64,000 nucleotides of DNA from Candidatus Dormiibacter inghamiae (GCA_016464825.1 JAEKNQ010000013.1:78313-142312), one strand, 5' to 3'. Positions 50,430-60,376 are shown, counted from the first letter of the stretch. A program made the numbers and translations. The notes: generated from the letters alone by a model not told the origin.

Positions 50430-53015
50430 TTAGGCGCCAGCCGCCAGGGCCGGCGCCAAGGCTCGAAAGACGAGCTCGCCGCCCTGCACATCCACTTGGA
50501 CCGTATCGCCCTCGTTGAACTCGCCCTGCAGAAGCCGCAGCGCCAGCTGGTCCTGGACCAGCTTCTGGATGGTTCGCTTCAGCGGCCGGGCGCCGTAGGC
50601 GGGATCCCAGCCACGCTCGGCCAGGAGCTGCCGCGCCGCGTCGGTCAGCACGAGTCCCAGCTTGCGTTCGGCCAGACGGCGGCGCAGCCGGTCCAACTGG
50701 ATGTCCACGATGGTGGCCAGCTGTTCCCGCGAGAGCGCCCGAAACACGATGATCTCGTCCACCCGGTTTAGGAACTCGGGCCGGAAGTGGTCGCGAAGTA
50801 CCTCCAGAACAGCTGTCTGGACAGCCTCGAACGGCTGCCCGGACAGCTCCTGGATGACGTGGCTGCCCAAATTCGAGGTCATGATCAGCACCGTGTTGCG
50901 GAAGTCGACTGTCCGGCCTTGACCGTCTGTCAAGCGCCCGTCGTCGAGCAACTGGAGCAGCACGTTGAAGACGTCAGGATGCGCCTTCTCGATCTCGTCC
51001 AGGAGTATCACGCAATAGGGGCGCCGCCGCACAGCTTCCGTCAGCTGGCCGCCCTCGTCGTAGCCGACGTAGCCGGGCGGAGCGCCCAGCATTCGCGCCA
51101 CTGTGTGCTTCTCCTGGTACTCGGACATGTCGAGCCGGATCAGCGCCTGCTCGTCGTCGAAGAGGTACTCCGCCAGCGCCCTCGCCAGCTCGGTCTTGCC
51201 CACACCGGTGGGTCCCAAGAAGATGAAGGAGCCGACCGGCCGGTTGGGGTCGGCGATGCCTGAGCGCGACCGACGTACGGCGCTGGCCACCGCCTCCACT
51301 GCCTCGTCCTGGGCGACCACGCGGTCGTGCAGGCGATCTTCCATTTGGAGCAGCTTCTGAATCTCACCTTCCAGTAGGCGGCTGACAGGGATGCCGGTCC
51401 ACTTGGCAACGACTGCTGCTATGTCGTCCTCCGTCACCTCCTCCTTCAGCAAAGCCCCTGCGCGCTGGAGCTCCGCCAGCTCCTCGTTGGCCCCATCCAG
51501 CTGCTTTTGAATCTCCACGGCTTCGCCGTACTTGAGCCGGGCGGCCCGCTCGAAATCAGCTGCGCGCTCGGCGCGCTCAGCTTCCTGCCGCGTCTCCTCC
51601 ACCTTGGCCTTGAGATCGCGGATGCGACCGATGACCTCCTTCTCGCGCTCCCAGCGCGCACGCAGCGCGTTGCGCTCCTCACCGACTTGGGCCAGCGTGC
51701 GCTCCAGCGCCGCCAGCCGATCTCGCGAAGCCGAGTCAGTTTCCTTCAACAGGGCCTGCCTCTCGATCTCGAGCTGCCGCGCCTGGCGCTCCAGCTCGTC
51801 GAGCTCGACAGGCAGCGAATCGATCTCCATGCGCAGCCGCGCGGCCGCTTCGTCCATCAGGTCGATGGCTTTGTCAGGCAGGAAGCGGTCGGTCAGATAG
51901 CGGTTGGAGAGCACCGCCGCGGCGACCAGCGCGGAGTCCTTGATCCGAACGCCGTGGTGAACCTCATAGCGCTCGCGGAGGCCGCGCAAGATGGAGATGG
52001 TGTCCTCCACGCTGGGCTGGTCGACCAGCACCGGCTGGAAGCGGCGTTCCAGCGCTGCGTCCTTCTCGATGTGCTTGCGGTACTCGTCAAGGGTGGTGGC
52101 GCCGATCGCTCGCAGCTCGCCGCGCGCCAAAGCCGGCTTCAGCAGGTTGGCTGCGTCCATGGCGCCCTCCGCCGCACCTGCGCCGACCAAAGTATGCAGC
52201 TCGTCGATGAAGAGGATCACGCCGCCCTCGCTGGAGGTCACCTCCTTCAGGACCGCCTTCAGGCGATCTTCGAACTCACCTCGGTATTTGGTGCCGGCGA
52301 TGAGTGAGCCGAGATCCAGGGCGACCACCTTGCGGCCCTTCAGGCTCTCGGGCACGTCGCCCACGGCGATCCGCTGGGCCAGCCCCTCGGCGACTGCTGT
52401 CTTGCCCACACCGGGCTCGCCGATGAGCACCGGGTTGTTCTTGGTCCGGCGGCTCAGCACCTGGATGACCCGGCGGATCTCCTCGTCCCGGCCGATGACC
52501 GGGTCCAGCTTGCCGGCGGCCGCCAGGGCAGTCAGGTCGCGGCCGTAACGCGCCAGCGCCTGATACTTGGATTCAGGGTTTTGGTCAGTTACCCGCTGGT
52601 TGCCCCGGACGGACTTGAGCGCCGCCAGCAGCTTGTCACGGCTCAGCCCAGCACTCTTCAGTATCGGTCGGTCGACCAGAGCCAGGACCAGATGCTCGGT
52701 TGAGACGTAGTCATCCTTGAGACCCTGTGCCTCCCGCTCGGCGGTCTGCAGCGCCCGCTCCAGCTCGGGCGCCAGATACGTCTGGCCGCCGCTCACTTTG
52801 GGCAGACGCGCCAGCTCCGAGATGAGCGCCGGCTCGAGAGCCGTGCGGGAGGCGCCGGCCGCCTCCAGCAGCGGCGCGGCAATGCCGTCGGACTGCCGCA
52901 GCAGCGTTAGAAGCAGGTGTTCGGGCGAAACGGCTTGCTGGCCCTGATCGTGGGCAAGCCCGGCGGCGCCCTGCAGCGCCTCCTGTGCCTTTTCGGTGAA
53001 TCTGTCGATTCTCAT
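50430..53015 (-). CDS. clpB: Chaperone ClpB, protein disaggregase
   Basis: 861 residues, full length. It solubilises aggregates together with DnaK. Order: N-terminal domain ([13 protein letters not shown]), first AAA module with [13 protein letters not shown], the long middle coiled coil (about 400-540), and the second AAA module with [14 protein letters not shown]. It is divergent from the DNA glycosylase gene with only 40 nt between starts, and I see no HspR or CIRCE-type box there. Confidence 0.97.
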   Translation of the reverse strand: MRIDRFTEKAQEALQGAAGLAHDQGQQAVSPEHLLLTLLRQSDGIAAPLLEAAGASRTALEPALISELARLPKVSGGQTYLAPELERALQTAEREAQGLKDDYVSTEHLVLALVDRPILKSAGLSRDKLLAALKSVRGNQRVTDQNPESKYQALARYGRDLTALAAAGKLDPVIGRDEEIRRVIQVLSRRTKNNPVLIGEPGVGKTAVAEGLAQRIAVGDVPESLKGRKVVALDLGSLIAGTKYRGEFEDRLKAVLKEVTSSEGGVILFIDELHTLVGAGAAEGAMDAANLLKPALARGELRAIGATTLDEYRKHIEKDAALERRFQPVLVDQPSVEDTISILRGLRERYEVHHGVRIKDSALVAAAVLSNRYLTDRFLPDKAIDLMDEAAARLRMEIDSLPVELDELERQARQLEIERQALLKETDSASRDRLAALERTLAQVGEERNALRARWEREKEVIGRIRDLKAKVEETRQEAERAERAADFERAARLKYGEAVEIQKQLDGANEELAELQRAGALLKEEVTEDDIAAVVAKWTGIPVSRLLEGEIQKLLQMEDRLHDRVVAQDEAVEAVASAVRRSRSGIADPNRPVGSFIFLGPTGVGKTELARALAEYLFDDEQALIRLDMSEYQEKHTVARMLGAPPGYVGYDEGGQLTEAVRRRPYCVILLDEIEKAHPDVFNVLLQLLDDGRLTDGQGRTVDFRNTVLIMTSNLGSHVIQELSGQPFEAVQTAVLEVLRDHFRPEFLNRVDEIIVFRALSREQLATIVDIQLDRLRRRLAERKLGLVLTDAARQLLAERGWDPAYGARPLKRTIQKLVQDQLALRLLQGEFNEGDTVQVDVQGGELVFRALAPALAAGA

Positions 53016-53055
53016 TCCACATCGGAGTCTTCCCGAGCTCGCCTACAGTTCACAC

Positions 53056-53883
53056 ATGCCGGAGCTCCCGGAGCTGGAGGCGCTGAGGCGGCAGCTCGGT
53101 CCGCGTCTGGAGGGCCGGCTGGTCACAGCTGTCGAGATCAATCCGCAGAAGGCGCACATGCTCCGCTACCCACCCGAGAGCTTCGCTTACGAACTCCCTT
53201 TCCGCCGCTTGGCCAAGCTCTGGCGAAGGGGTAAGCACCTGATCTTCGACCTGGACCTGATGCGGGGGGACGACCGCCGGTACCTCGTCATCAACCCCAT
53301 GCTCGGGGGCCGCCTGCAGCTCGCCCCAGACGACCAGAAGGTGCCGGCCACCCATGTGTTCTCGCTCCGGCTGGACCGAGCAGAAGAGCTGCGTTATCTG
53401 GACTTCCGGGACATGGGCAGGATCTATTGGACTGCCGATCCCGAGCAGGGCGTGCCTGCGTGGGCAGGCCATGGACCGGAGGCGGACAGTCTTCGCCAAG
53501 AGACCTTGGCGGCCTTTTGCAAGCGCCTCCGCCGCTACCGCGATGAGCTGAAGGACCTGCTCCGCAACCAGGCTTTTCTCGCCGGGATTGGCAATGCCTA
53601 CTCGGACGAGATCCTCTTCGAGGCCAAGCTGCTGCCTTTGCGACGCCGGGCCACACTGAAACCCGGCGAGGAACAGGCCCTGTACGCGGCCATCCCGCTG
53701 GTCCTGGAACGGAGCATCGCAACCATCCTCGCCAATCCTGACTACGACGAGTCCAAGCAGGATCGCAAGTTCTTCAACGTGCACGGCAAAGGTGGCGAGA
53801 GCTGCCCCCGCTGCGGCCATCGCATCAGCCAGCTGGGCTCCAACCGGGAGCCGTTGAATTTCTGTCGCGGCTGCCAGCTGTGA
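53056..53883 (+). CDS. Fpg/Nei-family DNA glycosylase
   Basis: 275 residues. Base-excision repair enzyme for oxidised bases. The start MPELPELEALR gives the N-terminal proline nucleophile and Glu; the zinc finger CPRCGH-FCRGC is complete at the C terminus. Fpg-like GIGNAYSDEILFEAKL is also present. Fpg and Nei cannot be told apart from motifs alone. The ATG at 53056 is required for the Pro nucleophile. Confidence 0.92.
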   Translation: MPELPELEALRRQLGPRLEGRLVTAVEINPQKAHMLRYPPESFAYELPFRRLAKLWRRGKHLIFDLDLMRGDDRRYLVINPMLGGRLQLAPDDQKVPATHVFSLRLDRAEELRYLDFRDMGRIYWTADPEQGVPAWAGHGPEADSLRQETLAAFCKRLRRYRDELKDLLRNQAFLAGIGNAYSDEILFEAKLLPLRRRATLKPGEEQALYAAIPLVLERSIATILANPDYDESKQDRKFFNVHGKGGESCPRCGHRISQLGSNREPLNFCRGCQL

Positions 53884-53886
53884 GCG

Positions 53887-55725
53887 TCAGCTCGCCGCGG
53901 CCGGCTGGCGCAGCCTGCCGCTGACCAGGCGCAGAATCGGATAGCCGTCGACGTACGTCCGCCGCACCCTGTCCACCGCGATGCCGGGCAGGAAGGCCTC
54001 GCCACCGTCGATGACTACTGTCTGCTTCGGAAAGACAGCCTTCCAGACGTCGCCCACCGCACTCTTGGGCAGAATCCCTGGAACGTAGATGTAGCGGCGG
54101 TCGGGTGACCGTTTACGGGCGACGCGCTCCGCCCTCGCAAAGGCGACCTGAGCCGGACGGTCCTTCAGGTAGGGGTCGTGCACCTCCATGAACTCAGGCC
54201 CTTCCTGACGGCCTGGCTTGGCATCGCCCCGGTAGAGGAACGCGAGGGAGCCACCCTCGGCGGACCTAACGGCGGCTTTGACCACCGCCTCCGCGATCTC
54301 GGGGTCGTGGGGCAGGATGGCCAGCACCTGACATTCAGCCAGCCTGCCCCGGCCGCCGAAGTGAACCACCGGCACCCCCGGCCTGTGCAGGAAGGGGAAC
54401 ACTGCCGGCTCCCGACCGCGGGAGTAGTAGTAGGTCGTCAGCCCGAGAACCAGCCCCAGCACAGTGATGCCCCCGCCGAACAGCGTTGCCAGCGGCTTGG
54501 CCACGAGGTTTGTGAGCCAGGCGATGCTGACCAGCGCAGTGGTGAGCAGCCCTACAGAGTATTTGAGCCAGGCGCCCAGATCCCTCCCTCCAGGGGAGTC
54601 GAACCAGCGCAGGCGGTCCAGAGCCAGCGAGGTCAGGATGAACGCGCCCAGCAGGCCGAACGCGTATAGGTCGCCCAGGATGCCGGGGTCGCCCCGGCTG
54701 GCGGCGACCAGCGCCACCGGAATCGCGACCGCCATCAGGATCGACCAGTGGGGCGTGCCTCGCCAGCGGTTGCGCTGCTCCAGGAGGCGGGGCAAAAAAC
54801 CCATCCGCGAGAGTGCTATGAACACGTGGTAGCACCCGATCACGGCTGTATTGCTGGCGAAGATCAGCAGCAACGAGGCGCTGACCGCTATGTAGCCACC
54901 CACCACCGAGCCGGCGACGTGGGCGCCCAAAAGGGAGACGAGCTGGTTCGGATCGGAGTTCTTGGTGTCGAGCAGGGTGGTCGACCAGAGCGTCAGCAGC
55001 GGGCTGGTGACCACCATTGTCATGACCACCAAGGCCATGGCCTGGGCGGCCAGCTTTCGGCGCGGCTCGCGCATGGCCGGGGCCAGCTGGGCGATTGTCT
55101 CCAGGCCCGAGAAGGCCAGGAAGGCCGCCGCATAGCCTGTGATCAGCACCAGCGGCGTGAGGGGCGGACCTTCCGAGATCGTGTGGAAGCTGTGGACTAT
55201 GCCCGCCGGACCGAGGGACACCGCCACCGCCATGACGACGAGCAGCTGGCCGGCCGCGGCGAGCACCGCGAAGGCCGCCGAAACGCGCGCACTGTCTTTG
55301 ACGCCCAGCAGGTTGAGCGAGCCGAGGATCACCAGCGCGACGATTGTGATGGCCACAACGAGGGGATGCGGACTGATGGCCGGCACGACGACGGCCAGAT
55401 AGAAGATGCCTGACAGGGCGCTCAGCGCAGCGGTCAGGAAGTAGTCGACGAGGATGAAGCAGCCGCCCAGGAGGCCAACGAACGGATGCAGTGCCTGGGC
55501 CGCCACGTTGACCACCCCGCCGCCTTCGGGAAAGCGCCAGGCCACCTCAGCGTACTTCAGTGTCAGCAGTATGAAGACGACCAGCGTCATGCCGACGAAG
55601 AGCGCGGAACGACCGCCAAATTGGGGAAAGAGAATGCCTGGCGTGTAGTAGACGGAGGTGCCGATATCCGCGAAAACGACAGCCCAGCAGAGGAACCAGC
55701 CCAGACTCCCACCGCGCACTTTCAC
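53887..55725 (-). CDS. APC-superfamily permease with cytosolic tail
   Basis: About 612 residues. The first 450 contain twelve or so hydrophobic segments, opening GTSVYYTPGILFP, with LVDYFLTAALSALSGIFYL and AAFLAFSGLETIAQLAPAMREP, typical of amino-acid/polyamine/organocation carriers. About 150 soluble residues follow. The substrate is unknown. GTG at 55725 is preferred since a frame reaching 55869 would cover the Hsp20 start. It converges with the glycosylase gene (4 nt). Confidence 0.85.
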   Translation of the reverse strand: MKVRGGSLGWFLCWAVVFADIGTSVYYTPGILFPQFGGRSALFVGMTLVVFILLTLKYAEVAWRFPEGGGVVNVAAQALHPFVGLLGGCFILVDYFLTAALSALSGIFYLAVVVPAISPHPLVVAITIVALVILGSLNLLGVKDSARVSAAFAVLAAAGQLLVVMAVAVSLGPAGIVHSFHTISEGPPLTPLVLITGYAAAFLAFSGLETIAQLAPAMREPRRKLAAQAMALVVMTMVVTSPLLTLWSTTLLDTKNSDPNQLVSLLGAHVAGSVVGGYIAVSASLLLIFASNTAVIGCYHVFIALSRMGFLPRLLEQRNRWRGTPHWSILMAVAIPVALVAASRGDPGILGDLYAFGLLGAFILTSLALDRLRWFDSPGGRDLGAWLKYSVGLLTTALVSIAWLTNLVAKPLATLFGGGITVLGLVLGLTTYYYSRGREPAVFPFLHRPGVPVVHFGGRGRLAECQVLAILPHDPEIAEAVVKAAVRSAEGGSLAFLYRGDAKPGRQEGPEFMEVHDPYLKDRPAQVAFARAERVARKRSPDRRYIYVPGILPKSAVGDVWKAVFPKQTVVIDGGEAFLPGIAVDRVRRTYVDGYPILRLVSGRLRQPAAAS

Positions 55726-55837
55726 CAGGCGGCGCGGCCGCGCCTCGACGCTCAGAAGCCAGCCCTCGGCCGTCGGCGGTGGGCTGTCACGTCGCCTGAG
55801 ATTACGCCCCGTCCGGAGGCAGGAGGTTGACTCGTGT

Positions 55838-56188
55838 ATGACTAGGACGATGCCGACGCCGAACTCCAACCAGCGACCGCCAGTGAACGTCTACGCGGCC
55901 AGCGGGCAGCTCAGCGTGGCGCTGCCCATTCCCGGCGCACACGCCGATCACACTCACGTGACGGTTGCCGCCGACCGGCTTCGCGTGCTGGCCGAGTGCA
56001 AGTACTCGCAGGACCAGCAGCACTTCTTGCAGCGAGAGTGGCAGGTGGGCGCCTTCGAGCTGGACCTGGAGCTACCTCAGCTGGTCGACCCCGAGCGCAG
56101 CCGGGCGGTCTTGAACCTCGGCGTGCTCACGGTGATGGCGCCGATCTCGAACGAGGGCCAGGGTGAGCGCCAGGTCCCTGTCGAGTAA
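55838..56188 (+). CDS. Small heat-shock protein, Hsp20 family
   Basis: 116 residues. The alpha-crystallin domain shows VYAASGQLSVALPIPGA, VTVAADRLRVLAEC and ERSRAVLNLGVLTVMAP with the last giving the GVL motif. It lacks the usual long N-terminal arm and IxI tail. A AGGAGGT ribosome site precedes the ATG. It is divergent from the permease. Confidence 0.8.
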   Translation: MTRTMPTPNSNQRPPVNVYAASGQLSVALPIPGAHADHTHVTVAADRLRVLAECKYSQDQQHFLQREWQVGAFELDLELPQLVDPERSRAVLNLGVLTVMAPISNEGQGERQVPVE

Positions 56189-56216
56189 TCAGAGCCGGGG
56201 AGCCCGCCTTCTCAGC

Positions 56217-56714
56217 TCAGCCGCGAGCTCCCGCCTTTTCTCGCTCGACCTTCTCGACGGCTTGGTCAGCGGGTGCTGCGCCACCAGCCGCTTCAGCCCC
56301 ATCGCTGGCGGTCGCCTTGGCTGATGTCCGTTCCGCACCGACGCCACGCCTCTGCATAGTCACCCGTCCGTTCAGCAGCGCGCCCTCCTCGACTATCAGC
56401 GCGCCCACCTGGACATCTCCATTGAGGCTGCCTGAGCCCTCCAGCGCCAGACCGCCGGCCGCGATAACCGTGCCGGTCACGTCGCCCCGCAGGGTGACCC
56501 GATCGGCCCCGAGGCTGGCCTCGACCTTGGCCCCCGACTCCACCCGGATCAGGCCCGCGCTGTGCAGTTCGCCGGTCACGCGGCCGTGCACTACCAGGTC
56601 TCCCTCGACTATGAGCTTACCTTCGAGCCTCGAGTTGGGACCGAGATAGGTCTCCTGACCCTCGCTCCGCTCTGAAGGGCGGCGGCCGCGACCAGAGATG
56701 TTGTCTTCAGGCAT
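56217..56714 (-). CDS. Bactofilin-like polymer-forming protein
   Basis: 165 residues. Residues 20-110 show the short repeated beta-helix pattern of DUF583 (TYLGPNSRLEGKLIVEGDLVVHGRVTGEL, then GSLNGDVQVG). The disordered Ala/Glu-rich tail ends in EREKAGARG. Bactofilins form cytoskeletal filaments. A GAGGAGA ribosome site precedes the ATG. Confidence 0.88.
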   Translation of the reverse strand: MPEDNISGRGRRPSERSEGQETYLGPNSRLEGKLIVEGDLVVHGRVTGELHSAGLIRVESGAKVEASLGADRVTLRGDVTGTVIAAGGLALEGSGSLNGDVQVGALIVEEGALLNGRVTMQRRGVGAERTSAKATASDGAEAAGGAAPADQAVEKVEREKAGARG

Positions 56715-56840
56715 CTTCTCTCCTCAGAATTGACGTTCCCCTGGGCCCCATCCTAAGTGAGGCTGGCCAAGCTCCGACGGCCACGTGAGCCTGCTCCGAA
56801 GCCCTCTCCAATTCAGCCCGATTGGGCGGAGAACTGGCAG

Positions 56841-57329
56841 TCAGATCAGGGCGTAGGCGGTGATCAGACCGATCCCGATGCGGACTGTCGCCGCGAGGAT
56901 GGTGGCTGGGAGTAGATGGCGCTGGCCCATCAGCTCTTCGGCGTCCACCCCTATGACCCTGTCGAAAGCGAACAGCGCGGCCGCCTGCGCCAGGATGCCG
57001 ACCAGACCGAAAACCAGCGTTTCGATCAGGCCCTGAAGCAGGTCTCCGCCGGAGGTGAAGATGGCGGCGGCGATGAGAAAGCTCAAGCCAAGCACACCGC
57101 TGGCGGCCAGCACTGCAGCGTTGGCGTTGTGCTCGGTCCGGATCACCTGGCCGAGCTTGCCCGGCGTGACCAGGTCGAGCGCCAGGTAACCGAGCAGCAG
57201 CAGCAGTGTGCCCAGGACCGCGTAGCCAACCAGGGCCAGCACCCCATTGAGTAAGGACCACGGCCACTGCGTGGTGGTGGCCAGAAGGGCCGCAGCCAGC
57301 TGCGCTGTGAGACTCAAAGCGCTTGCCAT
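56841..57329 (-). CDS. DUF350 membrane protein
   Basis: 162 residues with four to five hydrophobic segments and the DUF350 pattern LGQVIRTEHNANAAVLAASGVLG, an acidic-His motif in the middle. The function is unknown. It lies 126 nt upstream of the bactofilin on the same strand. Confidence 0.8.
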   Translation of the reverse strand: MASALSLTAQLAAALLATTTQWPWSLLNGVLALVGYAVLGTLLLLLGYLALDLVTPGKLGQVIRTEHNANAAVLAASGVLGLSFLIAAAIFTSGGDLLQGLIETLVFGLVGILAQAAALFAFDRVIGVDAEELMGQRHLLPATILAATVRIGIGLITAYALI

Positions 57330-57419
57330 CCAGACGTTTCCTGCCGAAAACCGCGGCGCATCAGTCGAACAGTATGTCGGCTCCGGGCGATTTCTCGTTC
57401 AGCGGGCTGGGCAGCCTGA

Positions 57420-57761
57420 TCAGCCGTCGAGCGCGGCGCGGACCAGGTCCCTGAGCTCGTCGTCGGAAATCTTAGCGGCGTCGTCGGGTCGGAGCTGGAT
57501 GGTGCCCTTGCTGGTCTTGAGCTCGGGGTGACGTGCTGTGAAGCCGGCGTCGCGCCCCTCCTGCCAGCCATAGATCGACACGCCATGCTTCCACATACCG
57601 ACGAAGAGGCGCCGGTCGCCGACCTTGTAGGTGGGTATCTGGTACGAGATCAGCACCGCGGCGTCGGGCTGCGCCTCCAGGATCAGCCGGTGGATGCGTT
57701 CGAACAGTTGCCGGCGCTCCGGGGCGATGGCGTCGATGTAGTCGCGAACGGCGTCATCCAT
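57420..57761 (-). CDS. DUF1801/YdhG-like protein
   Basis: 113 residues with the family motif PTYKVGDRRLFVGMWKHGVSIYGW and C-terminal GTIQLRPDD. The function is unknown. The ATG at 57761 overlaps the DUF998 stop, so it is in that operon and probably expressed from the promoter at 58593-58619. Confidence 0.82.
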   Translation of the reverse strand: MDDAVRDYIDAIAPERRQLFERIHRLILEAQPDAAVLISYQIPTYKVGDRRLFVGMWKHGVSIYGWQEGRDAGFTARHPELKTSKGTIQLRPDDAAKISDDELRDLVRAALDG

Positions 57762-58543
57762 CAGTGCACCCTAGGCCCGGTGCTCGGGTCCACATTCATC
57801 AGGGGCACCGGTGAACCACCGTTCACGCTCACCTGACCTGACATCAACGCTGGGCCCCCCAGCCTGATCGCCTGCCCGGCGACAACCGCCACCCACGCGC
57901 AGTCGGCCAGCACCAGGAGCCTGTTCGTCAAGCCGACCAGCGCGATTACCCCGGAGGGTAGCGGAGGAACCTTCGACGATGAGGTGGTCACGTCGCCACC
58001 CGCGTGGACATAGCTGGCGATCATGACGATGAACGTCACCAGCAGCAGGGCGAGGCTCACCCAGGCCAGGTTGGCGGTCCAGAGCAGCGCCCTCCTTGCG
58101 GTCGACCACGGTTGCGTGCGCCCCAGGGGCACGCTGATCAGCATGACCGCGAGGGGAAGGCAGGGGATGCCCAGCGCCCCGGCCAAGTCGTGAAGAGGAT
58201 TGTTAAGGTCGAACACCGACGCCCCGGCTTCGCCGGCCCCTGCCACCACGAGCAGCACCAGCCCGATCCTGCCGGCCCTCGTCTCCACCCGCGACCGGAT
58301 CGCGAGAGCCAGGGCCCAACAGCTGACCGCCCAGGTGGCGAACATCAGGGAGAGCACCCAGCCATGGTGTCCGTTCGCGTATTCGCTCACCATGCGCCAC
58401 CTGGGGTCGAACTCGGGGCTGAGCATGTGCAGGCCGGCGAGCAGCAGGACAGTTGCGGCTGCTCCGGTGAACGCGACCCAGGCCGCGGTCAGCTGCGTCG
58501 CCGTCATCGGCTTCGCGATCTCCTCGTCGAGCTTGTTTCTCAT
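57761..58543 (-). CDS. DUF998-like membrane protein
   Basis: 260 residues from the ATG at 58543, with about six hydrophobic segments, the RWRMVSEYANGHHGW motif typical of DUF998, and DLNNPLHDLAGALG. The function is unknown. It begins 76 nt after a promoter-leader block that is nearly identical to the one before the DGPF/YCII gene, so it is probably controlled by the ECF42-like sigma factor. Confidence 0.8.
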   Translation of the reverse strand: MRNKLDEEIAKPMTATQLTAAWVAFTGAAATVLLLAGLHMLSPEFDPRWRMVSEYANGHHGWVLSLMFATWAVSCWALALAIRSRVETRAGRIGLVLLVVAGAGEAGASVFDLNNPLHDLAGALGIPCLPLAVMLISVPLGRTQPWSTARRALLWTANLAWVSLALLLVTFIVMIASYVHAGGDVTTSSSKVPPLPSGVIALVGLTNRLLVLADCAWVAVVAGQAIRLGGPALMSGQVSVNGGSPVPLMNVDPSTGPRVH

Positions 58544-58619
58544 GACGTTTCTCCTCTGTGCTGGCACCTCTGCAGCGCCTCTCGTCAGAGACATCGGAGC
58601 CAGAAGCCCATTCCGGACA
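58541..58619 (-). promoter_or_regulatory. Duplicated sigma-factor promoter and leader, copy 1
   Basis: On the minus strand TGTCCG (58614-58619) is followed by 17 nt and CGAT (58593-58596), then a leader with GAGAGGC, CTGCAGAGG and an AGAGGAGA ribosome site before the DUF998 ATG. It matches the block at 60297-60376 with a handful of substitutions over about 77 bases. The sigma stop codon (58633) lies only 14 nt upstream. Confidence 0.72.
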
Positions 58620-58632
58620 CGCGCCGAAGGAC

Positions 58633-59850
58633 TCACCCATCGTTCGGGAGGCGAGCGGCGCGTGAGTGGAGGTGGCGCTGTTGCGAGAGGTTGGTAGCTC
58701 GCCGGGCCGCCGCCAGGTAAGAGTCGCGCGCTGCAGCTCGATCGCCGGCCATCTCCAGAAGGTGCGCGCGGACCGCATGGAGCCGGTGGTCCTCGGCGAT
58801 CCGTTCGTCCGCCTGGAGCTCGTCGAGGAGGTCGAGGCCCGCCTGCGGGCCTTGGGCCATCCCTACCGCGACGGCATGGTTCAGATCCACGACGGGGTTG
58901 TCAGAGATCCGCATCAACAGCTCGTACAGGCCCACGATCTGCGGCCAGTCGGTCGCCTCGGCGCTCGGTGCCTCGTCGTGAATCGCGGCGATCGCCGCCT
59001 GAAGCTGGTACGGGCCAGTTGGTCCCCTGGGCAGGGCGTCGGTGATGAGCGCCACGCCCTCGGCGATGGAGTCGGCGTTCCAGAGGCTTCGATCCTGCTC
59101 GGCCATAGGGATCAGCTCGCCGTCCCGCCGGGCGCGCGCCGGCCCGCGTGCGTCGGTGAGCAGCATGAGCGCAAGCAGCCCCGACACCTCGCCGTCGTCC
59201 GGCAGCAGTCGATGGACCATGCGGGCCAGCCGGATCGCTTCGGCCGCCAGCTCGCCGCGCTGCAAGGTGGGCCCTGACGTGCTGACGTAGCCCTCGTTGA
59301 AGATCAGATAGAGCACGTGAAGGACCGATCGGAGCCGTTCGGCCCGCTCCGGGCCAGCGGGCATGGCGAAGGGAATGCCGCTGTCCTTGATGCCCTGTTT
59401 GGCCCGGCTGATCCGCCGGGTCATGGTCGCCTCCGGCACCAGGAACGCTCGGGCGACTTCGGCGGTTGTCAAGCCGCCGACCGCTCGCAGGGTGAGCGCG
59501 ATCTGCGATGCCGGCGACAGCGACGGATGGCAGCACATGAAGAGCAGGATGAGCGTGTCGTCGGACTCCGATCCTGGCCTGTCGGCGGCTGGAGCCAGCC
59601 ATTCCTCGGGCAGCATCCGCTGGGCGACGGCGTCCTCACGGCGCTGGCGAGCCTGCTCGCTCCGCAGCAGGTCGGTCAGCCTGCGCGAGGCGACAGTGAT
59701 CAGCCAGGCGCGGGGACTCTCCGGAATGCCGTCCTTCGGCCAGCCCATGGCGGCCGCGATCAGGGCCTCCTGAACCGCGTCCTCGGCGGTGTCGAAGCGC
59801 TCGTAGCGGCGTACGACGGCGGCGAGGGCCTGCGGCGCCAACTGACGCAA
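58633..59850 (-). CDS. ECF42-like RNA polymerase sigma factor
   Basis: 405 residues. The N-terminal 160 contain sigma region 2 (FDTAEDAVQEALIAA) and region 4 (SPASQIALTLRAVGGLTTAEVARAFLV). The remaining 245 are a helical repeat extension, with LYLIFNEGYVSTSG and DNPVVDLNHAVAVGMAQGP, characteristic of the ECF42 group, which pairs with DGPF proteins. TTG at 59850 drops about ten residues (LEGLLRQLAPQ begins before it); upstream codons in frame are CTG, GTA and ATC only, so the true start is unclear. It follows the YCII gene after 35 nt. Confidence 0.87.
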   Translation of the reverse strand: MRQLAPQALAAVVRRYERFDTAEDAVQEALIAAAMGWPKDGIPESPRAWLITVASRRLTDLLRSEQARQRREDAVAQRMLPEEWLAPAADRPGSESDDTLILLFMCCHPSLSPASQIALTLRAVGGLTTAEVARAFLVPEATMTRRISRAKQGIKDSGIPFAMPAGPERAERLRSVLHVLYLIFNEGYVSTSGPTLQRGELAAEAIRLARMVHRLLPDDGEVSGLLALMLLTDARGPARARRDGELIPMAEQDRSLWNADSIAEGVALITDALPRGPTGPYQLQAAIAAIHDEAPSAEATDWPQIVGLYELLMRISDNPVVDLNHAVAVGMAQGPQAGLDLLDELQADERIAEDHRLHAVRAHLLEMAGDRAAARDSYLAAARRATNLSQQRHLHSRAARLPNDG

Positions 59851-59885
59851 CAGGCCCTCGAGCTCGGTGTCAGGTACGGGACCGA

Positions 59886-60299
59886 TCAGAGCTCCAGCTC
59901 GGCCCGGGACTCGACGATCGGCCGCACGTCCGCCACGGGGGCGGCGGCGCCAGCCGGACCGGGGCAGCTCGACAGGCGGCCGACGATCGCGGTCGCCCGG
60001 TCGAAGCTCTCACAGTCCACTATCCAGTAGCCGGCGAGGACCTCCTGGGTCTCGGCGTACGGCCCGTCAGTCACGACCGTCACACCGTTCTGCAGCTGGA
60101 CGCGCCGGGCGTGGACGGGGGCGGCCAGGCCCCGCGTCTCCACGAGTTCGCCGGATTCGGCCAGGTCCCTGTTGAACGACTCCATGAACGCGCCCATCGC
60201 CGCAAAGTCCTCTGCGGACCAGGCAGGCTTGTCGGCAGGCTTCCCCGACATCGCGTCGTAATCCTGCTGCGAGGCGTAGGTCAGGATCATGTACTTCAT
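59886..60299 (-). CDS. DGPF/YCII-domain protein
   Basis: 137 residues from the ATG at 60299 (MKYMILTYASQQ). The DGPF signature is DGPYAETQEVLAGYWIVDC, plus an N-terminal MGAFMESFN and Pro/Ala-rich tail. These proteins co-occur with ECF42 sigma factors; the biochemical activity is uncertain. It is the first gene of the unit and has its own promoter. Confidence 0.88.
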   Translation of the reverse strand: MKYMILTYASQQDYDAMSGKPADKPAWSAEDFAAMGAFMESFNRDLAESGELVETRGLAAPVHARRVQLQNGVTVVTDGPYAETQEVLAGYWIVDCESFDRATAIVGRLSSCPGPAGAAAPVADVRPIVESRAELEL

Positions 60300-60376
60300 A
60301 ACGTTCTCTCCTCTGTGCTGGCACCTCTGCAGTGCCTCTCGGCAGAGACGTCGGGGCCAGCGGCCCATTCCGGACA
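60297..60376 (-). promoter_or_regulatory. Duplicated sigma-factor promoter and leader, copy 2
   Basis: TGTCCG (60371-60376, minus strand) and CGAC (60350-60353) are 17 nt apart, followed by the same leader as copy 1, with AGAGGAGA before the ATG. It precedes the DGPF and sigma genes, suggesting autoregulation. The stretch 60377-60554 holds no further gene that I can support except as noted. Confidence 0.72.

Noticed and set aside
53016..53055. HspR or CIRCE element between clpB and the glycosylase
   Set aside because: The 40 nt show no matching inverted repeat.
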